Part shown: positions 22,737 to 28,967 of the stretch, in pieces
How positions within the stretch are numbered: position 1 is the first letter of the stretch
Layout: each line of letters opens with the position of its first letter
Assembly (NCBI GenBank): GCA_021842385.1
Contig: JAKCAE010000011.1
Span: 1 to 40,116 of the forward strand
Origin: a bacterium
GTDB lineage: Bacteria > Patescibacteriota > Doudnabacteria > UBA920 > VMFF01
Reading direction: 5' to 3'
Length of the DNA stretch: 40,116 nt
The notes under the pieces: model-generated
The model's database searches: none
What the model was told of the DNA's origin: nothing
The model's input: only the letters and a program-made list of their open reading frames with translations
Made by a program: the position numbers and the translations under genes

Positions 22737-22783
22737 CTGCCCCTCCAAGGTTAAGGAAATACTCTGACTGCGGATTAAAAGAC

Positions 22784-22812
22784 AAATTAACACAAAAAAA
22801 GAAAATGGTCAA
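22784..22812 (-). promoter_or_regulatory. Promoter of the third GC-rich cassette
   Basis: TTGACC (22807-22812), 17-base spacer, TAATTT (22784-22789). It lies directly after the terminator of the upstream gene. Confidence 0.55.
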
Positions 22813-22818
22813 AAGAAA

Positions 22819-22846
22819 AACACCCCAAATTTCTTGGGGTGTTTTA
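22819..22846 (-). terminator. Terminator of the DUF5666-like membrane protein gene
   Basis: AACACCCCAA and TTGGGGTGTT form a 10-bp stem with a five-base loop and T-rich flanks on both strands, 14 bases after the stop codon at 22860. Confidence 0.85.
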
Positions 22847-22859
22847 ATGTTTGTCTAAA

Positions 22860-23363
22860 CTACTTTACTTCAATATTTAGCGCAGTCAAATCATCTGCTA
22901 CTAAAGCCACAACAAACTGTTTTGTTTTCAAAGATGAGAGAGGAATCTCAGAACCTTCTGACAAAATTACAGTCTGTGCTGATGTATAGATGGTTTGTTG
23001 TTCTCCGGAGTTATCATTTAGAGTAATCTCATTTCCATTAATGCTTGCAATGGTTCCAGAAATTCTCGTTCCTGCTGTCATCATTCCGCCTCTGCCAAAA
23101 GAGTACATCATGTTAGTCCCTTTGTTTGACCAAGAATCAGCATCTCTAGAAAAAGTAACAAAACCATTACCCATCATTGCCCTAAAACCAGAGCCATACA
23201 TACCGATACCAATTCCAATTTTAAAAACCAACAAAATAACTAGTGCAATTAGCAAAATCTTGGCAATGCGCCAAAAAGGATTGCGATGAAAATATCCGTG
23301 GTCACCACAGCAATATTTTCCATTGCAATAGCAGTTGTCGTTGTTTGGAGTATTTTTTTCCAT
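22860..23363 (-). CDS. Membrane protein with a cytoplasmic Cys/His cluster and a DUF5666-like outer domain
   Basis: 167 residues from the ATG at 23363, which has AAAGGA six bases upstream; two earlier ATGs lack it. The N-terminal tail has a dense metal-ligand cluster, CYCNGKYCCGDHGYFH (residues 10-25). A membrane helix follows (ILLIALVILLVFKIGIGIG), then a glycine/methionine-rich linker. The C-terminal domain (about 100-167) reads GTIASINGNEITLND...GSEIPLSSLK, the small beta-barrel pattern of DUF5666. A DUF5666 protein also sits at 25613 beside an ECF sigma factor, so the two may belong to one envelope-stress group. Metal binding by the tail is inference. Confidence 0.65.
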   Translation of the reverse strand: MEKNTPNNDNCYCNGKYCCGDHGYFHRNPFWRIAKILLIALVILLVFKIGIGIGMYGSGFRAMMGNGFVTFSRDADSWSNKGTNMMYSFGRGGMMTAGTRISGTIASINGNEITLNDNSGEQQTIYTSAQTVILSEGSEIPLSSLKTKQFVVALVADDLTALNIEVK

Positions 23364-23442
23364 ATTTTTCCTTTGTTTCATTATATTTTTAATATATAGA
23401 TATTTTAACAATTCTTAAAAGAAAAAACAAATCAAAAGCAAC

Positions 23443-23467
23443 AAAAAAAGGATGCCTCCCAACATCC
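23443..23467 (-). terminator. Terminator of the GC-rich sigma factor gene
   Basis: GGATG and CATCC with an eight-base loop, followed by T7 on the minus strand. A first, stronger hairpin (CCCGTCCC/GGGACGGG, 23486-23506) lies between it and the stop codon. Confidence 0.7.
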
Positions 23468-23542
23468 CTTGCCCTCTTTGTTCTCCCCGTCCCAGTAAGG
23501 GACGGGTTTCTTTGATCCTCCGTTTCAGAACTCCACCAGCTA

Positions 23543-24139
23543 TCAGGCAACTGCTTGAGCAAGCAGCAAACGCGCCCGATGCAGACGCATCTTTACTGCT
23601 CCTTCGTTGACATTCAAGGCCTTGGCAATATCCTTGTACTTCATCTCCTCAAAACAAGCAAGATATACAACCTGAGAAAGGGGTCTGGAAAGACTGTTCA
23701 GACATCTCAGCAACAGTTCATTCTCTTCCTTGAGAATGAGTTGTTCCAGTGGGTCCAGCGAAGAATCAGCAGGACACCACTCCTCAAACTCAACATTTCC
23801 AGGCACCTGCTCGCAATGCTTGTATTCGCCCTTCTTGAACTGGTCTTTGAAAAGGTTGTACAACATCCGCGAAACCCAGCCATCAAAGGTCCCGCTACCG
23901 TTAAAACCACGGATATTCCGCAGAACCTTGAGCCAGCAAACTTCCACGATCTCCTCAGCAGCATCAGCATCGCCATTGAAAAGCTTGAGTGCTGTCTTAA
24001 AGAGCCAGCCATAGTGTCTGCTGTAAAGCTCGTTGAAAGCTGACTCCTCGCCGCCGAGAAACCTCTGGATCAACTCCGAATCGCTAGGTCCTAAAACCAC
24101 AGCGTCGGAGCCGTTAAAACGTACCGAACGTTTTGCCAT
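23543..24139 (-). CDS. ECF-type RNA polymerase sigma factor, GC-rich (cassette 4)
   Basis: 198 residues from the ATG at 24139, which has GGAGG four bases upstream; the frame opens to 24214 without a signal. Region 2 runs from FNELYSRHYGWLFKTALKLF through AEEIVEVCWLKVLRNI and GWVSRMLYNLFKDQF. Region 4 is LSRPLSQVVYLACFEEMKYK, then DIAKALNVNEGAVKMRLHRA, a helix-turn-helix for the -35 element. It redirects core RNA polymerase to a dedicated promoter set. Its GC-rich composition contrasts with the native AT-rich ECF sigma gene only about 0.8 kb away. No dedicated anti-sigma factor is adjacent in the same composition class. Confidence 0.85.
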   Translation of the reverse strand: MAKRSVRFNGSDAVVLGPSDSELIQRFLGGEESAFNELYSRHYGWLFKTALKLFNGDADAAEEIVEVCWLKVLRNIRGFNGSGTFDGWVSRMLYNLFKDQFKKGEYKHCEQVPGNVEFEEWCPADSSLDPLEQLILKEENELLLRCLNSLSRPLSQVVYLACFEEMKYKDIAKALNVNEGAVKMRLHRARLLLAQAVA

Positions 24140-24181
24140 TGCGCCTCCGCGCCAAAGGAAAAGGAACCTGCTAACATCTAA

Positions 24182-24210
24182 ATTATTCCATCCTGCAAAA
24201 AAAGAGTCAA
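24182..24210 (-). promoter_or_regulatory. Promoter of the GC-rich sigma factor gene
   Basis: TTGACT (24205-24210), 17-base spacer, AATAAT (24182-24187). It begins just after the stop codon of the DUF5667 gene. Confidence 0.6.
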
Positions 24211-24223
24211 ACAAAACCTCTAG

Positions 24224-24994
24224 CTAATCTGTCTGCCCCGTTTCTTCGTTATCCCTTTCTCTGTGGGAAGCTCTTTGAGCTCTTTGTTTTAATTCTCTGA
24301 TTACTTGTTTTGAGTCCATATCTTCTTTACCACGCTTTAATTTCAGGTGTTTTTCATTCTTTATCTCTGAATCTTCTGAAACCTCTGTTTGTTCAGGGAT
24401 CTCTATTTCTTTTGAAAGCTCGTCTAAAACCTCTGTGTGTTTTCCTAAAGAAACATCCAACTTCTCATCCAAATCCGCAGCCTTAATTTTGCTTTCATTT
24501 TCACTTACTTCAGTTATTCTTTTTTTAACTTCGTCATTATATTTTGTTAAATTTTGAGTAATCTCTGCTTTCCTAACTTCATCAAGGTGTCCTCTTTTAG
24601 ACAAGACTTCTGCTTCTTTCAATCTTTTAAGGGTCAACTCTGAAGCAACCCTTGCTTTTTGTTCAGAAGTTAAAGCAAAAGAAGTTTGTAGTCTTTCATT
24701 AACCTGAGTTTTAACAGGGTACAAAAAATCACCGGGAAGAGATTGTTCCGCGGCACGGGAAATTCCTGCTGTTGAAAATATCAAAACCAAAAGAGAAAGC
24801 GTTGCCACCATTCTCTTGTTCAAAAAAAGATGCAAAGAAAATCTAAAAAAAGATGTTGCCTTCTGATCCTTCCTCAATCTCTCTTCTGCAATGGCATATC
24901 TAATACCCTTAAGCATCTCATCTTTCTCGGCTCTGCTTAAACTTTGGGACTTAAAGGTTGCTATTAATTTTTCAAATTTATCTCTCTTCATCAT
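24224..24994 (-). CDS. DUF5667-type membrane protein, candidate regulator of the adjacent ECF sigma factor
   Basis: 256 residues. A cytoplasmic N-terminal helical part of about 55 residues is followed by one membrane helix (VATLSLLVLIFSTAGISRAA, about 58-80). Next comes the DUF5667 core, starting with the hallmark LPGDFLYPVKTQVNERLQ and two long charged helices. The last 100 residues are acidic and basic coiled-coil. The start overlaps the stop of the ECF sigma gene by 17 bases, so the two are co-expressed. This arrangement is the usual one for an anti-sigma factor, with the N-terminal part holding the sigma factor at the membrane; that role is inferred from position and topology. Confidence 0.7.
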   Translation of the reverse strand: MMKRDKFEKLIATFKSQSLSRAEKDEMLKGIRYAIAEERLRKDQKATSFFRFSLHLFLNKRMVATLSLLVLIFSTAGISRAAEQSLPGDFLYPVKTQVNERLQTSFALTSEQKARVASELTLKRLKEAEVLSKRGHLDEVRKAEITQNLTKYNDEVKKRITEVSENESKIKAADLDEKLDVSLGKHTEVLDELSKEIEIPEQTEVSEDSEIKNEKHLKLKRGKEDMDSKQVIRELKQRAQRASHRERDNEETGQTD

Positions 24995-25484
24995 ATTCTT
25001 CTAAATTTAACTTCTTCTTTAACATCTTAACCCCTCTGTGCAACAGGACAGAGGCTGAGTTTTCAGAAATACCGACTGTTTTAGCAATATCCCCGGGTGA
25101 GGCATCTTCAATATATCTCAGGGTTAAAACCTTTTGATATTTTTCAGGCAACTGTCGCATTTCCTTCAAAACCCACTGAAGTTCCATAAAGTCGATGGTT
25201 TCTTCACCCTCCTTGACGAAATCAAAGCCGTTTTCTTTCAAAAGATCCAAAGAAACTTCTTTGTGCTTTCTGTAATAGTCTATAACCAGGTTTGTTGCAA
25301 CCCGATACAAAAAAGCTTTTATGTTCTCTATTTGTTTGCCTTTTTCAAGAGAATTCCATGTTCTAATGAAGGTTTCCTGGGTTAAATCCTTAGCAACTTC
25401 CCTATTTGATACACGGAAAAAACAATATCTGAAAATATGATCTGCGTACTCATTATATATCTTTTCAAAATCTGTATCTTTCAT
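24978..25484 (-). CDS. ECF-type RNA polymerase sigma factor (native composition)
   Basis: 168 residues, compact, as ECF sigma factors are. Region 2: IYNEYADHIFRYCFFRVSNR, then AKDLTQETFIRTWNSLEKG and FLYRVATNLVIDYYRKHKE. Region 4: LPEKYQKVLTLRYIEDASPG, then DIAKTVGISENSASVLLHRG. TATACT (25493-25498) ends eight bases before the ATG, so the transcript is nearly leaderless. Operon with the DUF5667 gene; divergent from a DUF5666 gene with an ECF-like promoter (25514-25543), which is its most likely target. Confidence 0.9.
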   Translation of the reverse strand: MKDTDFEKIYNEYADHIFRYCFFRVSNREVAKDLTQETFIRTWNSLEKGKQIENIKAFLYRVATNLVIDYYRKHKEVSLDLLKENGFDFVKEGEETIDFMELQWVLKEMRQLPEKYQKVLTLRYIEDASPGDIAKTVGISENSASVLLHRGVKMLKKKLNLEEYDEER

Positions 25485-25513
25485 TAAAACAAAGTATACA
25501 CCAAAAAACAGAT

Positions 25514-25543
25514 TGTAAGAAAGTTTCCCTGACAGCGTCTAAT
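25514..25543 (+). promoter_or_regulatory. ECF-type promoter candidate for the 25613 gene
   Basis: TGTAAG (25514-25519), 16-base spacer, CGTCTAAT (25536-25543). The -10 CGTCTA pattern is that of several ECF sigma groups and differs from the TATAAT-like boxes elsewhere in the window. Confidence 0.45.
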
Positions 25544-25612
25544 CTACTGAAAGGTCGAAAAGACTGATTAAAACTAAACACAAAGAAAACATTTAAACGA
25601 AAGGAAAATTAC

Positions 25613-26257
25613 ATGCTAAAACTAACAAAATATATAGCTACAGGAGCCATGGCACTAAGTATCCTCCCTTTTATGGCTTCAGCACATGGATTTGATGAGG
25701 ACAAAGGTGAAAGAACAGAAATGAAAGCCTACTTTGGCGAACATCTAAACCAAGGCCTACAATATGAACATAGGGCATTCACTGGTTTGGTGACAGCGCT
25801 AAGCACAACAGGCTTTACTCTAAAAGACGCTAATGGAACTGTCTACACAGTTGTTACAGCTGACGCAAGACTTGTAAGACCATTTACAGGAAGCATTGTT
25901 CTTTCTGATATAAAGGTCAATGACAAAGCTGTTGTCAAAGGGGAACTAAAAGATAACAACACCATAGAAGCAAAATCCGTTCAAATAATGCCGGCAAATA
26001 CTCACCCGGCACTAACTAACGGAACTATCACAGCGGTCAACGGCAATACCCTAACTCTTCAAAACACACATCTAGGAGTTGTCAGCAATGTAAATATAAA
26101 GACAGATGCTAACACTCAAGTTACAAAAGACGGACAAGCGGCAACATTAGCAGATGCCACTGTTGGAACGAGAGTTAGAATAAAGGGTCTTTGGGATGAA
26201 ACACTAAACATCCTAAATGCAATTAGAATCAATATCAGAACAGCGCTAAACAAATAA
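25613..26257 (+). CDS. Exported protein with two DUF5666 domains
   Basis: 214 residues. Residues 1-25 (KYIATGAMALSILPFMASA) are a signal peptide. Two small beta-barrel repeats follow, at about 55-125 (FTGLVTALSTTGFTLKDANG) and 135-210 (NGTITAVNGNTLTLQN), both with the GxVxxxxxxxxTLxxxNG pattern of DUF5666. The ATG follows AAAGGAAAA. It is divergent from the native ECF sigma gene and has an ECF-like promoter, so it is probably a target of that sigma factor. The biochemical role of DUF5666 is not known to me. Confidence 0.75.
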   Translation: MLKLTKYIATGAMALSILPFMASAHGFDEDKGERTEMKAYFGEHLNQGLQYEHRAFTGLVTALSTTGFTLKDANGTVYTVVTADARLVRPFTGSIVLSDIKVNDKAVVKGELKDNNTIEAKSVQIMPANTHPALTNGTITAVNGNTLTLQNTHLGVVSNVNIKTDANTQVTKDGQAATLADATVGTRVRIKGLWDETLNILNAIRINIRTALNK

Positions 26258-26300
26258 CTTAATAACGGATAAAATCAGTTGATATGCCAACTGAAACACA

Positions 26301-26325
26301 AACCACCCCGCAAGGGGTGGTTTTA
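26301..26325 (+). terminator. Terminator of the DUF5666 gene
   Basis: AACCACCCC and GGGGTGGTT form a 9-bp stem with loop GCAA, followed by a T-run. Confidence 0.85.
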
Positions 26326-26339
26326 ATATTGTTCAATTC

Positions 26340-26368
26340 TTGACCTTAGTTAAAAACTAAGATATACT
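26340..26368 (+). promoter_or_regulatory. Strong promoter with a palindrome filling its spacer
   Basis: TTGACC (26340-26345), 17-base spacer, TATACT (26363-26368). The perfect inverted repeat CTTAGTT-AAA-AACTAAG (26345-26361) fills the spacer, a position where a bound repressor would block polymerase. Confidence 0.65.
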
Positions 26369-26374
26369 GGATAT

Positions 26375-26446
26375 GTCTTTCGGTTTGTCATAAACTGAAA
26401 GGGTATTACATCCTAGAATCACCCTTCGCAAGGAGGGTGATTTTTA
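26375..26446 (+). ncRNA. Candidate small RNA of about 72 bases
   Basis: It lies between a strong promoter and an intrinsic terminator, with no credible gene inside (only a six-codon reading frame from the ATG at 26373). The 5' half folds into a 10-bp hairpin, CTTTCGGTTT/AAACTGAAAG (26377-26401), with loop GTCAT. A short single-stranded stretch follows, then the terminator hairpin. The loop of the terminator includes AAGG next to AGGGTG, a ribosome-binding-site-like sequence. Function unknown; not a family I recognise. Expression is inferred from the signals alone. Confidence 0.55.
26418..26446 (+). terminator. Terminator of the candidate small RNA
   Basis: ATCACCCT and AGGGTGAT form an 8-bp stem with an eight-base loop, followed by T5. 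Its T-run overlaps the stop codon of the convergent NYN gene. Confidence 0.8.
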
Positions 26447-27013
26447 TATCCCCTTCGACTTTCGATGTTGCAATGCCTTACCCCAAATATGTTCACCTAA
26501 ATCTAAAATTTCAAAATACCCATCAGCGCCAGTTCTTAATTCTTGCGAAATATTATTTTTCGAAGAAAAAATGTACACTTTTTTGCCTCGTCTGCGCAAA
26601 TATGAAACTAGAGCCAAGAAATCAGAATCACCAGTGAAAAATATGGCGATATCATAGTTTTGAAAAAAATGTACGGCATCTATCGTCATTTCAACATCCA
26701 TATTACCTTTTTCTTGAATCGATTCACCAAACTCATCAACTATACTTATCCTCTTAAGCTCTTTTTTTACAACTTCAAATTTTAAACCTTTTTTCAAAAA
26801 TGTAAAAAATTTATGTTTGGCATCTAAGCTGTATCTCCTGGTTCCCTCTGCTGGGTAGGCAGTATAATAGAATACCTTTACCTTATTTAACCTAAACTGT
26901 CTCTTTATATGTTCAAATAATTGCTGATAATCCAGGAACCTTCCTTTAGATTTCTGAGCTTGCCAAAGATTAGATGCATCAATGAAGACATAAATTGTTT
27001 TGTTGATATTCAT
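26444..27013 (-). CDS. NYN-domain (LabA/PIN-like) nuclease
   Basis: 189 residues, a complete NYN domain. Conserved acidic metal ligands are visible: FIDASNL near residue 11, KGNMDVEMTIDA near 102-112 and FFTGDSDF near 125. The family has the PIN/FLAP nuclease fold and generally cuts or binds RNA. No fused domain or membrane segment is present. A weak TGT-TATTTT box ends six bases before the ATG, again the leaderless spacing. It stands alone between the small RNA and tmRNA; a shared role in RNA turnover is only a guess. Confidence 0.85.
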   Translation of the reverse strand: MNINKTIYVFIDASNLWQAQKSKGRFLDYQQLFEHIKRQFRLNKVKVFYYTAYPAEGTRRYSLDAKHKFFTFLKKGLKFEVVKKELKRISIVDEFGESIQEKGNMDVEMTIDAVHFFQNYDIAIFFTGDSDFLALVSYLRRRGKKVYIFSSKNNISQELRTGADGYFEILDLGEHIWGKALQHRKSKGI

Positions 27014-27102
27014 AGACTTAAAATAACAAGGAACACATGGAAAGAACCTAAAATATTATTAGTATATTTATAAATCCTCTTTAATACAAAAAACTTTTTT
27101 GG

Positions 27103-27130
27103 TCAAACAAAAACCGCCAAGAGGCGGTTT
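27103..27130 (-). terminator. Terminator of tmRNA
   Basis: AAACCGCC and GGCGGTTT form an 8-bp stem with loop of four, followed by a T-rich run on the minus strand, 13 bases after the encoded CCA. Confidence 0.8.
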
Positions 27131-27143
27131 TGGAAACAATATC

Positions 27144-27528
27144 TGGTGGAGATGGCGGGAGTTAAACCCGCGTCCAGAAAAGGTTCCCTTAACAATTATT
27201 CACAAGCTTAGCGCGCTTTAAAGCCTTGTAGCAACAAACGCGCGAACTAACCACAAGGTTTAGTTTACAAAGATTCTTTCAGACGCGTAAACCAAACATC
27301 TGAATATATCCTGCAAATGAGGTGCGTGATCTTTTGTCGCAGGAAAACAAAAGGCGCACGTTCTTACCTAAAGATTAAGCAAGAACAAGTGAAGGAAACG
27401 CAAAAGCGTTCTTCACCTTAGCAATGAAATTGCCAATTATGATTGTGCTCAAGAATATTACGAGATTTTGAGCATACTCGGCTTGCATATTTTTAAAGGT
27501 CACTTCCCTGTCAAAATCCGGCATCCCC
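27144..27528 (-). ncRNA. ssrA: Transfer-messenger RNA (tmRNA)
   Basis: About 385 bases, one-piece form. The 5' end GGGGATGCCGGATTTTGACA and the 3' end with the T-arm sequence GGGTTTAACTCCC, acceptor strand and encoded CCA are diagnostic. The tag reading frame (27375-27434) begins at a GGC resume codon and encodes GNFIAKVKNAFAFPSLVLA followed by TAA, 19 residues. The tag ends LVLA, a hydrophobic-Ala degron slightly different from the common ALAA. With SmpB (19943) it rescues stalled ribosomes and marks the product for proteolysis. The promoter is at 27560-27588, leaving a processed leader of about 25 bases. Confidence 0.95.
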
Positions 27529-27559
27529 TTAAATTACTTGCCCTTTTAGAGCAAAGACT

Positions 27560-27588
27560 AGTATGACACAAAAAAAGCCTTTTTTCAA
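27560..27588 (-). promoter_or_regulatory. Promoter of tmRNA
   Basis: TTGAAA (27583-27588), 17-base spacer, CATACT (27560-27565) preceded by TGT. Its -35 and spacer overlap the terminator hairpin of the upstream 54-residue gene. Confidence 0.6.
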
Positions 27589-27594
27589 GGCTTT
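27574..27594 (-). terminator. Terminator of the 54-residue membrane protein gene
   Basis: AAAGCCTT and AAGGCTTT form an 8-bp stem around a five-base loop, with a T-run on the minus strand (27569-27576), 8 bases after the stop codon. Confidence 0.7.
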
Positions 27595-27602
27595 AAATAG
27601 TG

Positions 27603-27767
27603 CTAAGCATGAAAGAAAATCCCAAAGGTTTTGTTAACCAGCATCGCTATATACATCCTAAAAAACCCCCAGATGCCGTGATGTTTGTAACCTTCAATTA
27701 AAGCCTCCCTGTAAAGCAGTCCCATTATGATGATAACAAGGAGAACAAAAAGAATTGCTGATGTCAT
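27603..27767 (-). CDS. 54-residue membrane protein, probably from a leaderless mRNA
   Basis: I translated it by hand from the ATG at 27767: MTSAILFVLLVIIIMGLLYR, then EALIEGYKHHGIWGFFRMYI, ending AMLVNKTFGIFFHA and a stop. The first 19 residues are one membrane helix. The remainder is amphipathic, with aromatic and His residues, perhaps lying on the membrane. The TGC-TATACT box ends six bases before the ATG, and a terminator follows the stop, so it is a complete single-gene unit. No family is recognised. It is divergent from infC, and the two promoters almost touch. Confidence 0.65.
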   Translation of the reverse strand: MTSAILFVLLVIIIMGLLYREALIEGYKHHGIWGFFRMYIAMLVNKTFGIFFHA

Positions 27768-27773
27768 ATATAT

Positions 27774-27782
27774 AGTATAGCA
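27774..27782 (-). promoter_or_regulatory. Extended -10 promoter of the 54-residue gene
   Basis: TGC-TATACT on the minus strand, six bases before the ATG at 27767, so the expected first transcribed base is the start codon. No good -35. Confidence 0.55.
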
Positions 27783-27785
27783 CCT

Positions 27786-27814
27786 TTGACTTCTGACCTG
27801 AAAATAGATATAAT
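27786..27814 (+). promoter_or_regulatory. Promoter of the infC-rpmI-rplT operon
   Basis: TTGACT (27786-27791), 17-base spacer, perfect TATAAT (27809-27814). Initiation near 27821 gives a leader of about 42 bases. Confidence 0.8.
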
Positions 27815-27862
27815 CTATTTGATCTAAAATTAAATTAGGATCAAAAGGACTACTTTAATAGT

Positions 27863-28369
27863 TTGTTAAAAACTAGAACAAACAACCAAATACGCGTCCC
27901 AGAAGTCCGGGTTATTGATGAAGACGGGCAGCAGCTCGGAGTCATGAAAACCTCTGAGGCTTTAAGCCTGGCGCAAGAGCGAGAACTTGATTTGGTGGAA
28001 GTGTCTCCCCAAGCACTACCGCCCGTAGTTAAACTCATTAACTTTGACAAGTACCGCTATCACCAGAAAAAGCTAGAGCAACAGCAAAAAAAGAAAATCA
28101 AGAAGATTGACGTTAAAGGAGTTCGCCTTTCCCTGCGCATTTCAGAACATGATATGAGCATTAAGGCTAAAAAGGCTTCTGAATTTCTTGAAGAAGGACA
28201 CAAGGTAAAAGTAGATCTCTTAATGCGCGGCAGAGAACAAGCACACCCGGAAATGGGTTTTGAAGTCATCAAAAAGTTTCTAAACTTTGTGCCCAACTAT
28301 GCCACAGAAGTTCCGGCAAAACGCCAGGGACCATTTATCTCAATACTAATAACTAAAAAAACAGCTTAA
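27863..28369 (+). CDS. infC: Translation initiation factor IF-3
   Basis: 168 residues, normal. Binds the 30S subunit, blocks premature 50S joining and checks start-codon pairing. N domain: [20 protein letters not shown] and [14 protein letters not shown] domain: [20 protein letters not shown], then [14 protein letters not shown] and the usual [12 protein letters not shown] tail. The start is a TTG; AAAGGAC lies 12 bases upstream and no in-frame ATG, GTG or ATT fits better. A non-ATG start is typical of infC and lets IF-3 repress its own synthesis. First gene of the classic infC-rpmI-rplT operon. Confidence 0.95.
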   Translation: MLKTRTNNQIRVPEVRVIDEDGQQLGVMKTSEALSLAQERELDLVEVSPQALPPVVKLINFDKYRYHQKKLEQQQKKKIKKIDVKGVRLSLRISEHDMSIKAKKASEFLEEGHKVKVDLLMRGREQAHPEMGFEVIKKFLNFVPNYATEVPAKRQGPFISILITKKTA

Positions 28370-28370
28370 C

Positions 28371-28565
28371 ATGCCTAAAATGAAGACCCACAAAGGAGCC
28401 TCCAAGCGTTTCAAGAAAACTGGCTCCGGAAAAATTGTTTACCGCAAAGCTGGACAAGATCACTTCAACTCCAGGGAAAGCGGAAAAACAACCAAGAACA
28501 AGAGACGCGACATGACTTTAACTAAGTCAAACCCAGGAATCGGAATTTTAATCACACATAAATAA
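28371..28565 (+). CDS. rpmI: 50S ribosomal protein L35
   Basis: 64 residues, very basic. [20 protein letters not shown] is the standard bL35 N terminus, and the later segment [12 protein letters not shown] is also typical. It begins one base after infC and ends one base before rplT, with no separate ribosome-binding site, so translation is probably coupled. Confidence 0.97.
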   Translation: MPKMKTHKGASKRFKKTGSGKIVYRKAGQDHFNSRESGKTTKNKRRDMTLTKSNPGIGILITHK

Positions 28566-28566
28566 C

Positions 28567-28911
28567 ATGACAAGAATAAAACGCGGAGTAGCCGCATCTA
28601 AAAGAAGAAAGAACTTACTAAAAAGAGCAAAAGGTTTTGAAAACAGAAGAAGCACAAACTTTGTCGCAGCAAGAGAAGCGCTCCTGCATGCAGACAAATA
28701 TGCTTACAGAGACAGAAGAAACAAGAAGCGCGACATGCGCGCACTCTGGCTCATTAGATTAAACGCTGCTTTAAGAGACAATGGCACAACCTACAGTAAA
28801 TTCGCCGGAGCCTTAAAGAAAGCAAAGATTAACCTCAACAGAAAGACTCTTTCTGAACTGGCAATCAAAAGCCCGGAAGCATTTGAAGCATTAGTAAAAC
28901 AGGTTAAATAA
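28567..28911 (+). CDS. rplT: 50S ribosomal protein L20
   Basis: 114 residues. Hallmarks: MTRIKRGVAASKRRKNLLKR, a long basic N-terminal tail that penetrates 23S rRNA, then AYRDRRNKKRDMRALWLIRL and a globular C-terminal domain. L20 is essential in early 50S assembly, and in some bacteria represses this operon by binding its mRNA; no L20-binding pseudoknot could be confirmed here. A terminator follows directly. Confidence 0.97.
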   Translation: MTRIKRGVAASKRRKNLLKRAKGFENRRSTNFVAAREALLHADKYAYRDRRNKKRDMRALWLIRLNAALRDNGTTYSKFAGALKKAKINLNRKTLSELAIKSPEAFEALVKQVK

Positions 28912-28920
28912 TAAGAATAA

Positions 28921-28947
28921 AACACCCGCCGTTTGGCGGGTGTTTTC
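28921..28947 (+). terminator. Terminator of the infC-rpmI-rplT operon
   Basis: AACACCCGCC and GGCGGGTGTT form a 10-bp stem with loop GTTT, then a T-run, nine bases after the rplT stop. Confidence 0.9.
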
Positions 28948-28967
28948 TTTGGCCTTAAAACTAAAAG

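Noticed and set aside
9500-24210. Assembly contamination as the explanation of the GC-rich segments
   Set aside because: Each is short, cleanly bounded by terminators and native genes, and there are four of them, which is unlike a chimeric join; not fully excluded without read data.
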